From Gemmatimonadaceae bacterium (GTDB taxonomy: Bacteria; Gemmatimonadota; Gemmatimonadetes; Gemmatimonadales; Gemmatimonadaceae), in NCBI GenBank assembly GCA_014379355.1, contig JACMLX010000252.1, positions 1 through 39,423 of the forward strand: a stretch of DNA of 39,423 nt, given 5' to 3'. A model generated the notes under the pieces. It made no database searches and was not told where the DNA came from. It saw nothing but the letters and a program-made list of their open reading frames with translations. Of the stretch, positions 8,567-20,702 are shown piece by piece. The translations under genes were made by a program, and so were the position numbers. Every line of letters starts with the position of its first letter. Position 1 is the first letter of the stretch.

Positions 8567-9136
8567 GTGCCGACATCGCCTGACGAACAGACTGCCCGGA
8601 TGGTGCAGACACTCGAGACGACGACCGGAAAGTCCATCGATGCGTGGTTGCGCCTGACGACGACGAGTGGGAAGGCGAAGCATGGTGAACTGGTGTCGTG
8701 GCTGAAGGCGGAGCATGGCATCACGCACGGCTACGCCAACCTCATCGCGCACCAGACGCTGAAGAGTGATGCCGGCTCGATGCGCGCCGAGGGTGGCGAC
8801 CTTGTCGCCGACATGTTCGCGGGCGACAAGGCGGGGATGCGACCGATCTTCGACGCATTGCTCACCGCGATCCGCGCCTTCGGCCCCGGGATCGAGGAGA
8901 CACCGAAGAAGGGATATCTCAGCCTGCGTCGAACGACCCAGTTCGCGACGTTGCATCCGTCGACGAAAAATCGCTTCGATCTCGGCATCAAGTTGAAGGG
9001 TGTGGCTCCGGGGCCGCGACTCGAGGCGGCCGGCTCATGGAATGCGATGGTGACGCATCGCGTGCGGCTGGCAAGCGTCGGCGACGTCGATGCCGAGCTG
9101 GTTGGCTGGCTCCGGAAGGCTTACCACGGCGCGTGA
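8567..9136 (+). CDS. DUF4287 and DUF5655 domain protein
   Basis: 189-residue soluble protein. The N-terminal part (about 10-75) has the DUF4287 pattern GKSIDAWLRL, HGELVSWLKAEHGITHGYANLIAH. The C-terminal part (about 85-188) resembles DUF5655, a predicted transporter-like or DNA-binding-unrelated domain, with ETPKKGYLSLRRTTQFATL and RFDLGIKLKG. Function is not established. The start is a GTG with GGAG seven or eight bases upstream; a downstream ATG at residue 12 is possible but has no better signal. Convergent with the TonB-dependent receptor gene. Confidence 0.85.
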   Translation: MPTSPDEQTARMVQTLETTTGKSIDAWLRLTTTSGKAKHGELVSWLKAEHGITHGYANLIAHQTLKSDAGSMRAEGGDLVADMFAGDKAGMRPIFDALLTAIRAFGPGIEETPKKGYLSLRRTTQFATLHPSTKNRFDLGIKLKGVAPGPRLEAAGSWNAMVTHRVRLASVGDVDAELVGWLRKAYHGA

Positions 9137-9196
9137 TCGCGGCAGTTGCAGTTCCCTCCAAGCCAGTGGCGCTGTGCGAGCAATGCAGTTCAGAAT

Positions 9197-11950
9197 TCAG
9201 AACCGCACGTTCACCCGCGCATACGCGAAGCGCCCGTTGATGCCGAATGGTGCAGCAGCACCGAACGGGAAGATGCCGAAGTTCGAATTTCCTGCATAGT
9301 TGCCCGCGTACCCACGGGGATTGTCGGCGGTCGGTGCCACTGCATTGATGTCACCGAAGTCACTGAACCTGTCCGGCAGAACATCGAACACGTTGTCCGC
9401 GCCGAACGTGACGCTCACCTGCGGCCTGAGGCGCATCGTCAGCGACAGGTCCGTCAGCGTCTTCGCGCTGAACGTCTGATCGGGCGGCTGCCGTACCAGT
9501 GGACCCGTCGCTGGCTGCGCGACTATCGCCTGATACACCGTCACCTCGCCGAAGCGCTGAGCGCGAACGTTGAATGTGAATTTTTGTATCTCATGCGATG
9601 CCGAGAATACAAAATTGCTCGTTGGCTGACCCTTCTCGATGCGACCACGCTCGACGCGCGAGAAGAGCGCGTCATTGAGCGCGGCGAGCGCCGGCGGTGT
9701 AACCTGCTTCTGGGCAGTGATCTTGTTCTTGTTGGTACTCGCGCCTGCCGTCAGTCGCAGAATGCCGCGACGTCCGAAGTTCAGGCCGTAGTTCGCGACC
9801 AGATCGACGCCGGTCGTGCGTGTATCGATCGCGTTCGTGAAGAATCGCCCACCCGCGATACCGGGTTCGCCATTCGCAGCAAGGAAATCCCGCACCGCGT
9901 TCTGCGTCAGATTTTCCGAAAGAACGACACGATCGGCAATGTCGATCTTGTAGTAGTCCGCGGTGACACTGAGCGCGGGGATCGGCTGCCAGGTGACGCC
10001 ACCGCTCAGGTTCTCGCTTTTTTCCGGAGTCAGCGGCTTCGCCCCCAACAGCTGCGCGGCACGACTCGAGACCGGGAACGTGCGAACCTCAAACGGAATG
10101 CCGGCGATGAAGTTCGTCGACGTGGCCGTGAACCAGCTCTGCTGCAGCGATGGGGCGCGGAAACCGGTGCTGTACGCACCACGCACCGCGAGCTGCGGAA
10201 TCGGGGCGAAGCGTGCCGTGATCTTGCCGGTCGTCTGGCTGCCGAAATCCGAATAATTCTCGTAGCGCACCGCGCCCCCGACCAGCAGCATCGTCGTCAG
10301 GTCGGACTCGACGTCGGCGTACAACGACGTGTTGTGCCGCGATGCGTTCGTCTCGTCGGTCGGCCGGAACCCTGGAAACACCTGCGAACCGGCGGCTGCG
10401 ATACGCGACGTCGGGTTGCCGCTCGCATCGAGGACCGGCACCTTGCCGTCCTGCCACGATCCAGGCTCACCCTGATCGATCCGGAACTGATCCTTGCGCC
10501 ATTCGGCACCCGCCGCGAGACGAACCGGTAGCGTGCCCGCCTTCACTTCGCGGAACAGGTCGAGGTTCGTCGTCGCCTGGCTGAAGATCAGAGTGCCGGC
10601 GTCATACGCGGTCTTGCTGGCGTTGCCGAAGGACGCGTTGTTGGTGTTGCTGATGACGAAGTTGTGGGAGTTGCGGCCCACGGTCTGGCTCAAATCCCAT
10701 GTCCAGCCGAGCACGTTGCCCTTCAAGCCAACCGCGCCCGAGCCGTCCCAGAGCGTGCTGTTGATGAACGGCAGGAAACCATTCGGATGGAGTGAGCGGA
10801 CCGTGCGATCGTCGTTCGGTCGACGCCAGAAACCGGGCGCGCTTGCCTTTCGGCGGCTGCCGCCGCCGAACGCATACAGCTCGATGCCGTTCGCGAAGGC
10901 GGTGCCGGTCGACACCATGCCGACCAGGTCACTCGTCTGCGCGTCACCGTACGTGTTGTTGATGCGATTGATCGTCGACTCGCGCGCATCACCAGCGAAG
11001 TACTGCACTCGTGGATCCGCGGCCGACCGATCGGTCCGCTGACGATCGCGCACCTCGAACCCGGTGTGGAAATAGCTGCCACTGTTGTTCGCGACACCGG
11101 AGTTCGCGGAACCCTGCCACACGCGCCCGTCGCCGAGCGCCGTCACGCCCGACTGCAGGTTGAACTCGCTCGGTGCGTTCGTCTTGAGCACGATGTTGAT
11201 CACGCCGGCGATGGCATCGGAGCCGTACTGTGCGGCGGCACCATCGCGCAGCACCTCGATGTGATCGATCATGCTCGCAGGAATCGCGTTCAGGTCCACC
11301 GCGCTCTGTCCGCGACCGACGGTGCCGTTGACGTTGATCAAGGCGGCGGTGTGCCGACGCTTGCCGTTGAGTAGCACGAGCACCTGGTCGGCGCCGAGTC
11401 CGCGCAACGTCGCCGGGCGCACTGCGTCGGTGCCATCCGAGATCGCGCTGCGCGGGAAGTTCACGCTCGGCGCGAGTGCCTGGATCATCTGCGCCGTTTC
11501 CGTGCGCCCGGTGGCCTTGAGATCGACGGCCGTAAAGACATCCACTGGCACCGGGGATTTCGTCACGGTGCGTTCCGGTGCGCGCGTTCCCGTCACGGCC
11601 ACGGCTTCGAGGTTCGTCGCCGTGCGCTCCAGTCGTACATCCTTCGTCACCGTCTGGCCGGCGACGATCGTGATCGCCTGCGTGCTGCTCGCGAAACCGA
11701 TCTGCCGCACACGCAGCGAATACGCGCCAGGCCGCAGCGCAATCGCAAAACTTCCATCAGCCTTGGTGATGGTGCCGAACAGCGTGCCGACGAGTTGCAC
11801 GGTCGCGCCAAGGATCGGGGCGCCACCGTCCGAGCTGGTCACCCTGCCGGTGACGCGACCAGTCGCCTGCGCTGCGAGCGACACGGCAGCTGTGAGAGAC
11901 GCGACCAGCACGAGGCTGATCCGGCGCCCGATCGAACGGGTTAGTGTCAT
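9197..11950 (-). CDS. TonB-dependent outer-membrane receptor with carboxypeptidase-regulatory-like N-terminal domain
   Basis: 917-residue outer-membrane active transporter. Residues 1-27 are a signal peptide. About 30-113 form a CarboxypepD_reg-like beta domain (VTGRVTSSDGGAPILGATVQL, ITKADGSFAIAL). A TonB-box-like stretch VEAVAVTGTRAP-like precedes the plug domain at about 125-255, which contains ATLRGLGADQVLVLLNGKRRH and IEVLRDGAAAQYGSDAIAGVINIVLK. The remainder is a 22-strand barrel with a C-terminal NVRF, ending in phenylalanine as outer-membrane barrels do. The substrate is unknown. No partner SusD or enzyme gene adjoins it. The 174-base gap upstream should hold its promoter. Confidence 0.95.
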   Translation of the reverse strand: MTLTRSIGRRISLVLVASLTAAVSLAAQATGRVTGRVTSSDGGAPILGATVQLVGTLFGTITKADGSFAIALRPGAYSLRVRQIGFASSTQAITIVAGQTVTKDVRLERTATNLEAVAVTGTRAPERTVTKSPVPVDVFTAVDLKATGRTETAQMIQALAPSVNFPRSAISDGTDAVRPATLRGLGADQVLVLLNGKRRHTAALINVNGTVGRGQSAVDLNAIPASMIDHIEVLRDGAAAQYGSDAIAGVINIVLKTNAPSEFNLQSGVTALGDGRVWQGSANSGVANNSGSYFHTGFEVRDRQRTDRSAADPRVQYFAGDARESTINRINNTYGDAQTSDLVGMVSTGTAFANGIELYAFGGGSRRKASAPGFWRRPNDDRTVRSLHPNGFLPFINSTLWDGSGAVGLKGNVLGWTWDLSQTVGRNSHNFVISNTNNASFGNASKTAYDAGTLIFSQATTNLDLFREVKAGTLPVRLAAGAEWRKDQFRIDQGEPGSWQDGKVPVLDASGNPTSRIAAAGSQVFPGFRPTDETNASRHNTSLYADVESDLTTMLLVGGAVRYENYSDFGSQTTGKITARFAPIPQLAVRGAYSTGFRAPSLQQSWFTATSTNFIAGIPFEVRTFPVSSRAAQLLGAKPLTPEKSENLSGGVTWQPIPALSVTADYYKIDIADRVVLSENLTQNAVRDFLAANGEPGIAGGRFFTNAIDTRTTGVDLVANYGLNFGRRGILRLTAGASTNKNKITAQKQVTPPALAALNDALFSRVERGRIEKGQPTSNFVFSASHEIQKFTFNVRAQRFGEVTVYQAIVAQPATGPLVRQPPDQTFSAKTLTDLSLTMRLRPQVSVTFGADNVFDVLPDRFSDFGDINAVAPTADNPRGYAGNYAGNSNFGIFPFGAAAPFGINGRFAYARVNVRF

Positions 11951-12124
11951 GCGATGACTCCGGAAGTGGACCGGGCGGGACGGGGGCGTATGCTGCGCCG
12001 CGTGCCGTGCAAGCCGTTGTGAGCGCGTCGTCGCGTCCAGTCCAGGGCCTGTCGAGGTCTTCGGAGAATGTATCGCGGCCGTTCGGAACGGTACCGCAAG
12101 CCCGACGCGCGGCGCTCGCGACGC

Positions 12125-13453
12125 TCAGGACGCCGTCATCACGGCAAACTCGTCCGTCGTGCCGCCGGCGGATGACACCACCCGGTTCCGACCGGTCGAT
12201 TTGGCGCTCAAGAGACGCGAGTCGGCGCGATACACGAGCGCCTCGACGGTGCTGGCCTGATCTTCCGGCCACGACGCAACGCCGATGCTCGCCGTCAGCA
12301 CCGCTCGGCCAACGCCCGGCGATTCTTCGGAGAAGAGGTCTGGCTGCGCGGGCGCCTTGGTGATCGTGTTCGAGTCGAGCTCCACGCGCACCTGGCTGAT
12401 GGCGCGGCGGATACGCTCCATGCGTTCGGTGGCCTTGGCGCGGTCCAGGCCCGGCAGCATGATGATCAACTCCTCACCACCGTATCGGCCGACCACGTCC
12501 TCGACGCGCACCAGGTTCTTGATCGCGCGCGAGACCGACGCCAGCACGAGGTCACCGACGGCGTGTCCGAAGCGGTCGTTGAAGGACTTGAAGTAATCGA
12601 GATCGATCATCGCCACGGCAATCGAATCACCCGTGCGTTGCGCGCGGTCGAATGCCTCGCTCAGCCGTTCGTCGAAATAGCCTCGGATCATCAGGCCGGT
12701 GAGCCGATCGCGCACGCTCAGCACGCGCAGCTGCTGGACACGCAGCACGATCGTGAGGCTGATCACGGTCGCGACACCCATCATCACGACGCGTCCGATC
12801 TGGTCCTGAAGATCGAATCGTCCGTACGACGCGTCGGCCCACCCGGGGCTGGTATCGACCGTCGTACTCGCCCACCAGATGATGGCACTGTACTGCACCA
12901 TCGCCGTGATGCCGGTCACGAGACAGATGCGGCGATCGTATCGCAGGCAGGTGGCGGCAAGGCACAGGAAATAGACTTCGAAGATCACACGCGAGTTCAC
13001 CGCGATCTGCGGGACACCGAGCGCCACGAACATCGCCAGCGCCGTGCTGGTGAACGTGACGTCGAGCAGCGACGCCGCGAAGCCGATCCAGGGCCGCACC
13101 ACATCGCGATGTGTGAGCCAGAGAAAGAACAGGCCCGCCAGCACACTCGCCGAACTGACGCCGAGTCCGACCCAGTTCTGTCGCAACTCGGGCTGCGTCA
13201 TCACGGCGCGCAACGGAATGCCGAGCAGGATCAGCGCAGCGCCGAATCGGTACCGGGCGATGAGCCGCTCACCCTTGATGCCGGCATCGCGCAGGGCCGG
13301 ATCGGTGACACGCCAGAAACGCGACCAGGCGGAGTGACGCCGTTCACCCGGTTCGAGCGGCAGTTCGGAACCCTGCTCGTCGATGGCGGCAATTCCGCGC
13401 AACGGCGTCAAACGTTCCGAGACCCGCACCGTTGTGGACGGCGTACTGATCAT
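12125..13453 (-). CDS. Membrane-bound GGDEF diguanylate cyclase
   Basis: 442 residues: an N-terminal membrane region with about six hydrophobic segments between residues 68 and 240, then a GGDEF domain (about 245-430) starting with the usual RDRLTGLMIRGYFDERL. The active-site loop is GGEEL at 325-329. An allosteric inhibitory site RVED is at 316-319, exactly five residues before it, so product inhibition by cyclic di-GMP is expected. MIDLDYFKSFNDRFGHAVGD is the metal and substrate region. A Gly/Glu/Gln insert at about 360-385 is unusual but mild. It begins 3 bases after thrS and is probably co-transcribed with it. Confidence 0.95.
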   Translation of the reverse strand: MISTPSTTVRVSERLTPLRGIAAIDEQGSELPLEPGERRHSAWSRFWRVTDPALRDAGIKGERLIARYRFGAALILLGIPLRAVMTQPELRQNWVGLGVSSASVLAGLFFLWLTHRDVVRPWIGFAASLLDVTFTSTALAMFVALGVPQIAVNSRVIFEVYFLCLAATCLRYDRRICLVTGITAMVQYSAIIWWASTTVDTSPGWADASYGRFDLQDQIGRVVMMGVATVISLTIVLRVQQLRVLSVRDRLTGLMIRGYFDERLSEAFDRAQRTGDSIAVAMIDLDYFKSFNDRFGHAVGDLVLASVSRAIKNLVRVEDVVGRYGGEELIIMLPGLDRAKATERMERIRRAISQVRVELDSNTITKAPAQPDLFSEESPGVGRAVLTASIGVASWPEDQASTVEALVYRADSRLLSAKSTGRNRVVSSAGGTTDEFAVMTAS

Positions 13454-13456
13454 GTC

Positions 13457-15424
13457 TCAGGGGGGTAAGGCGGCAACGGCTGCGAGATCGGGCAACGCGC
13501 GGGTGCGTGTTTCGTGAAGGACCCGTTCCAGGAAAGCGTCGACGGTGACGATGTCCTGCTTCCTGCCATCGGCCCCGCGGGCCCGGACGGCGAGCGTGCC
13601 ATCAGCGGCCTCACGTTTTCCGACCACCGCCGTGTACGGAACCTTCATGAGTTCGCTTTCTCTAATGCGGTAATTCAAGGTTTCGTTCCGGTCATCGCAA
13701 GTGGCACGGATGCCCGCGTCACGCATTCGGGCGACGGCCGCACGTGCTTCCGGCGCATAGTCGTCCACGATGGGCACGACGCGCACCTGCTCCGGCGCCA
13801 GCCAGACCGGGAAGGCACCGGCGAAGTGCTCGATCAGGATGCCCATGAAACGTTCGAACGAGCCGCTGATCGCGCGGTGGATGACGACCGGACGATGCGC
13901 GGTGTTGTCCTCACCGGTGTAGGTGAGATCGAAACGTTCCGGCGCCGCATAGTCGAGCTGAATGGTGCCCAGCTGCCACGCGCGTCCGATCGAATCCATC
14001 ACATCGAAGTCGATTTTCGGCCCGTAGAACGCGCCGTCGCCGATTTTCAACTCGTAGGGCAGCCCGGTGCTCTCGAGTGCACCGCGCAGCGCCGCTTCGG
14101 CGCTGTCCCACATCTCGTCGCTGCCGATCCGCTGGTCCGGACGAGTCGCGAACTTGAGGCGCGCCGTCAACCCGAACGTCCGGTAATACCCGAGGATCAT
14201 CTCCACCAGGCGATGCACTTCGTCGGCGATCTGATTCTCCATCAGGTAGATGTGACAGTCATCCTGCTGGAACTGCCGCACGCGCGTCAGGCCGGACAAT
14301 GCCCCCGACAACTCATTGCGATGCAGTACGTCGTACGTCGAGTAGCGCAGCGGAAGGTCGCGATACGAATGTTTCTTCGATGCGAACATCAGGTGGTGCG
14401 ATGGGCAGTTCATAGGCTTCAACGACAGGTCATGCTCGCCTGTCTCATTGTCGAGCACGAGGAACATGTTCTCGCGGTACTTGCCCCAGTGACCGGAGAT
14501 CTCCCACAGCCCCTTGTTGAACAGCAGGGGTGTCTTGATTTCCCGATACCCATCGCGCTGCATTTCACGCAGGTAGGCGTGTAACGAATTGATCATGGAG
14601 GTGCCACGCTCGGTCCAGAACGCCGCGCCCGGCGAAAAGGAATGGAACATGAAGAGATCCAGTTCCTTGCCGAGTTTGCGATGATCGCGCTTCTTCGCTT
14701 CCTCGAGCCGGTGCAGGTGCTGTTCGAGTTCGTCCTTCTTCCAGAACGCGGTGCCGTAGATGCGTTGGAGCGACTGGCGACTGGAATCACCGCGCCAGTA
14801 TGCGGCGGCCACACTCTGCAGCTTGACGTGCTTGAGCCAGCCGGTGTGCGGCACGTGCGGACCACGACAGAGATCCGTGAACGGCCCATCGGTATAGGTG
14901 GAGATGATCTCGTCCGCACCCAGGTCGTCGATACGTTCCAGTTTCAGCGGATCGTCGGCGAAGATCCGCCGCGCGTCATCGCGCGTGACCTCCGCGCGCA
15001 CGAACGGGAGCTTTTCCGCCATCACCTTCCGCATCTCGGCCTCGAACGACGCGAGATCGTCGGGTGTGAATGGCGTCGCGACTTCGAAGTCGTAGTAGAA
15101 GCCGTCGTCGATCGCGGGGCCGAAGCCGATGTGCGCATCCGGGCGCAGGCGACGCACTGCCGTGGCGAGGATGTGGGCCGCGGAATGCCTCAGTACCGGC
15201 AGGGACTCCACGTCCTTGTCGGTGTAGACACGGAATGCCCCGCTCGTCCGGAGTGGCGTGCGCAGGTCCTGCACCGTCCCGTCGACGCTGACGGCGACGG
15301 CGGCATTGAGCAGGCGCTCGCCGATGCTGCCAACGACGTCGGTCGGCAGCGTGTCCATGGGCACCTCACGAACGGCGCCGTCGGGAAGGGTCAGGCGGAG
15401 CGGAGCGGACGCGGTGTCTGGCAT
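13457..15424 (-). CDS. thrS: Threonine--tRNA ligase
   Basis: Class II aminoacyl-tRNA synthetase that charges tRNA-Thr. 655 residues, normal length. Domain order is TGS (about 5-66), the editing/SAD domain with HSAAHILATAVRRL, the class II catalytic core and a C-terminal anticodon-binding domain (VRVVPIVDDYAPEARA onward). The zinc cysteine is in MNCPSHHLMF, and motif 2 is in LTRVRQFQQDDCHIY. The start MPDTASAPLRL fits the family. A TATAAT -10 candidate lies about 120 bases upstream. GGDEF follows with a 3-base gap. Confidence 0.97.
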   Translation of the reverse strand: MPDTASAPLRLTLPDGAVREVPMDTLPTDVVGSIGERLLNAAVAVSVDGTVQDLRTPLRTSGAFRVYTDKDVESLPVLRHSAAHILATAVRRLRPDAHIGFGPAIDDGFYYDFEVATPFTPDDLASFEAEMRKVMAEKLPFVRAEVTRDDARRIFADDPLKLERIDDLGADEIISTYTDGPFTDLCRGPHVPHTGWLKHVKLQSVAAAYWRGDSSRQSLQRIYGTAFWKKDELEQHLHRLEEAKKRDHRKLGKELDLFMFHSFSPGAAFWTERGTSMINSLHAYLREMQRDGYREIKTPLLFNKGLWEISGHWGKYRENMFLVLDNETGEHDLSLKPMNCPSHHLMFASKKHSYRDLPLRYSTYDVLHRNELSGALSGLTRVRQFQQDDCHIYLMENQIADEVHRLVEMILGYYRTFGLTARLKFATRPDQRIGSDEMWDSAEAALRGALESTGLPYELKIGDGAFYGPKIDFDVMDSIGRAWQLGTIQLDYAAPERFDLTYTGEDNTAHRPVVIHRAISGSFERFMGILIEHFAGAFPVWLAPEQVRVVPIVDDYAPEARAAVARMRDAGIRATCDDRNETLNYRIRESELMKVPYTAVVGKREAADGTLAVRARGADGRKQDIVTVDAFLERVLHETRTRALPDLAAVAALPP

Positions 15425-15544
15425 GCAGGATTCGGGGCGTGGCGAAGCGCACGCAGCCGCAGGATGCCGGCCGACAAATCCTGCGCTTCATGGTCACGAG
15501 CCGGCGGCGCGCACTCGGCACGTCGCCTGGTCGTCTGAGGTGGG

Positions 15545-15550
15545 ATTATA
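15545..15550 (-). promoter_or_regulatory. Candidate -10 box (TATAAT) upstream of thrS
   Basis: On the minus strand the bases read TATAAT, about 120 bases before the thrS start in the divergent gap 15425-15574. The best -35 at 16-17 bases is weak (TTTCGA), so this is a candidate only. On the plus strand the overlapping TATACT could equally serve the BON gene. No T-box leader structure was recognised. Confidence 0.35.
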
Positions 15551-15574
15551 CTGCATCATAACCTCCATCGAAAA

Positions 15575-16060
15575 ATGCACATGCGAGTCGTGCGTCGTCG
15601 AAATCGTGCCGAGTCGGAAGGATCAAGTCGCGTGGGCGCCATGCTTTTCGGCGCGCTGGCCGGTGTTGCCGTCGGCATGCTGCTGGCGGATCGCGGCGCA
15701 CTCAGCGGACTGTTGTCGGGATTGCGACGCGCCGCCGGCTCGCGCCCCAGTGATCGTTCGGCACGACGCGATCGTCCGGCGGATCGCGTCCGTCCATTGC
15801 GCACCGAGCGTGCCCCGCGCCGTCCTCCGAATGACGAAGCGGAACTGGAAGCGCGCGTACTCGAGACGTTCCGGAACGATCCGATTCTGGTCGATCGTCC
15901 GATCGATATCGGCGCCATCGGAACCGGCATCATCGAGCTCACCGGGTGGGTCGACGCTGCCAGCGAGATCCGTCACGCGACCACCCTCACGCGCGGGACG
16001 ATCGGCGTGAACACTGTCGTCAACCGACTGATCGTTCGAGGGTCGACGCCGGCCGCCTGA
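15575..16060 (+). CDS. BON-domain protein with N-terminal membrane segment
   Basis: 161 residues as listed. A glycine-rich hydrophobic segment GAMLFGALAGVAVGMLLAD (about 21-39) resembles YtxH-type membrane anchors. It is followed by an Arg/Pro-rich linker to about residue 86. A BON domain at about 89-157 includes ELTGWVDAASEIRHA and GVNTVVNRLIV. BON domains usually act in the envelope in osmotic protection or lipid binding. A GTG at 15632 preceded by GGAAGGA is an attractive alternative start that would put the membrane segment at the very N-terminus. A rho-independent terminator follows 12 bases after the stop. Confidence 0.85.
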   Translation: MHMRVVRRRNRAESEGSSRVGAMLFGALAGVAVGMLLADRGALSGLLSGLRRAAGSRPSDRSARRDRPADRVRPLRTERAPRRPPNDEAELEARVLETFRNDPILVDRPIDIGAIGTGIIELTGWVDAASEIRHATTLTRGTIGVNTVVNRLIVRGSTPAA

Positions 16061-16071
16061 GTTTCGCGCTT

Positions 16072-16105
16072 GGCTGGTTCCCGGTGCAACCAGCCGCGGT
16101 TTTTT
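16072..16105 (+). terminator. Rho-independent terminator after the BON gene
   Basis: Perfect 8-bp stem GGCTGGTT / AACCAGCC with an 8-base loop, then GCGG and a run of six T. It ends the BON transcription unit before the inverted-repeat element in front of valS. Confidence 0.88.
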
Positions 16106-16127
16106 GACGTTTGCTGAATTTGGGATC

Positions 16128-16426
16128 GGAGCGCACGGAGATCACGGAGTGAATGGGTTGCAACCCTCCGTACCTTGCTAGGCATCCATCACTTTTCGGG
16201 TCGATAGCCGGGGAGCCCGGAGAGTGCGCCGGTTGCAACGATCTTCGCCGCGCGCACCATCGCTGACTTTTTGATGGAACTGCTGTTCCAAAAAATCCTT
16301 CGGCGCGCGCTGGGCAGATCGCGGCGATCCGAGCACTCAGTGCCCTCCGTGCGCTCCTCACCCAAGGCAGTTGAAAGTGGCCGCGAAGGCGTATAGCTCG
16401 AGGCCCACGCACTCCCCGGGCTCCCG
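16128..16426. repeat. Intergenic inverted-repeat element F (class with GCTGTTCC core)
   Basis: Two arm pairs are visible. The outer pair, GGAGCGCACGGAGATCACGG at 16128-16151 and its reverse complement at 16334-16357, agrees at 21 of 24 positions. The second pair, CCGGGGAGCCCGGAGAGTGCG at 16207-16228 and CGCACTCCCCGGGCTCCCG at 16408-16426, is also inverted. The order is outer-left, inner-left, outer-right, inner-right, so the pairs interlock rather than nest. The core GGAACTGCTGTTCC at 16276-16289 is followed by AAAAAA and preceded by CTGACTTTTTG. No gene is supported in 16106-16505. Confidence 0.75.
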
Positions 16427-16505
16427 CCCTATCCGCCCAAGGCCGTTTTCGACGCCTGAAGCCGGGAGCCGGAGCCCTCGAGGACGAGTTAGTTTCACGA
16501 TTCCC

Positions 16506-19345
<2,840 letters not shown>

Positions 19346-19361
<16 letters not shown>

Positions 19362-20665
19362 CACTCGTCGGCGCGTGTGTCATCGCGGCGTCCTGCGCCG
19401 CGCCCGGCATGCCGCCGGGCGGGCCGACGGTGTCGTCGTTTCCGCGGGTCATCGCGACGCTACCAGACACCGGCGCCGTCAATGCGAAGCCCAACAAGGT
19501 GCTGCTGCGCTACGACGACGTCATCGGCGAGCAGGCCAACGGGCAGGATCTCAACAAGAGTGTCCTGATTTCACCGTGGGATGGTGAACCGCGCGTCGAG
19601 TGGAAGCGCACCGGCATGACCGTCCGGCCGAAGAATGGCTGGCGCGCGAACACCGCGTACACGATCACGATCCTGCCGGGGGTGAGCGACTTCAAGGGCA
19701 AGCCGAGTCCGTTCGGATACGTGATGCGGTTCAGCACCGGCCCGACGATTCCGAAGACGATGGTGCGTGGTGTGGCCTTCGACTGGGCGCAGTCGCGCGC
19801 CGTCCCGCGGGCGACGATCCAGGCCATCGACGTCAGGGACACGACGGTGATCTATGTCGCGGCCGCCGATTCGACGGGACGCTATGAACTCGGTGCGATG
19901 CCGCCGGGGGTGTATCGTGTGCGCGCGATCGATGAACAATCACCGAATCGCACACTCGACGCGCGCGAGGCGTGGGATACGGCGACCGTGACCATCACCG
20001 ACAGCGCGCGCGCTGACCTGTACATGTTCGTGCACGACACGCTGCCGGTACGCATCGCGGAGCTGCGATCGAATGACAGCGTCACCATCAACATCACGGT
20101 CGACAAGCCGCTCAAGCCGGGTGTCGCGATCCCTGTCACTGCGGCGCGCATCGTCCTCTCCGACTCGACGGTGATCGACGTCGTCTCCGTGATGACCGGT
20201 GAGCAGGATCGTGTGGCGCGCGCGACGGCCGACAGCATCCTGCGATCCAGGGACACCACGGCCGCGAGACTCGTCGATCCGAATGCGCCACCGCGGCGCA
20301 CGATCGATCCGACACGGCGTCGCGACACGCTGCCGGTGCTGCCGCCGCCGGTCTCGGCGCGCCCTGCGCCCACGACGGATCTCGTCATCAAGGTCGCGAC
20401 ACCGCTCAAGCCCGGCTCGACGTATCGCGTCACGCTCACTGGCCTCCGCAACCTGATGGATGTGGCGGGTACGGCATCGCGACTGCTGATCATTCCGAAG
20501 CCGACGCCGATCGACTCGTCACGCAACGCTCCACGCGGGGGGCGAACGCCGGCGCCGCGTGATTCGACGAGAGTGGTGCCACCGGGTACGCCACCTGATT
20601 CGACCGTCAGGCCGGCCCCACCGGCAGTCGTGCCACCCAAACCTCCGGCGCGTCCGCCGCGCTGA
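19346..20665 (+). CDS. Ig-like domain lipoprotein
   Basis: 439-residue exported protein. The first 17 residues plus the cysteine in VIAASCAAPG form a lipoprotein signal. Residues about 25-130 form an SbsA-type Ig-like domain (RVIATLPDTGAVNAKPNKVLLRYDD, NTAYTITILPGVSDFKG). A second beta region follows, then a Pro/Arg/Thr-rich C-terminal tail of about 60 residues that is likely disordered. The start is a GTG within the end of valS. Likely an outer-membrane or periplasmic structural protein; no catalytic motif is visible. The gmhB-like gene follows 37 bases later. Confidence 0.82.
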
Positions 20666-20702
20666 TGCCTGTTCATCGTTCGATGCGTTCTGCGGAGTCT
20701 GC

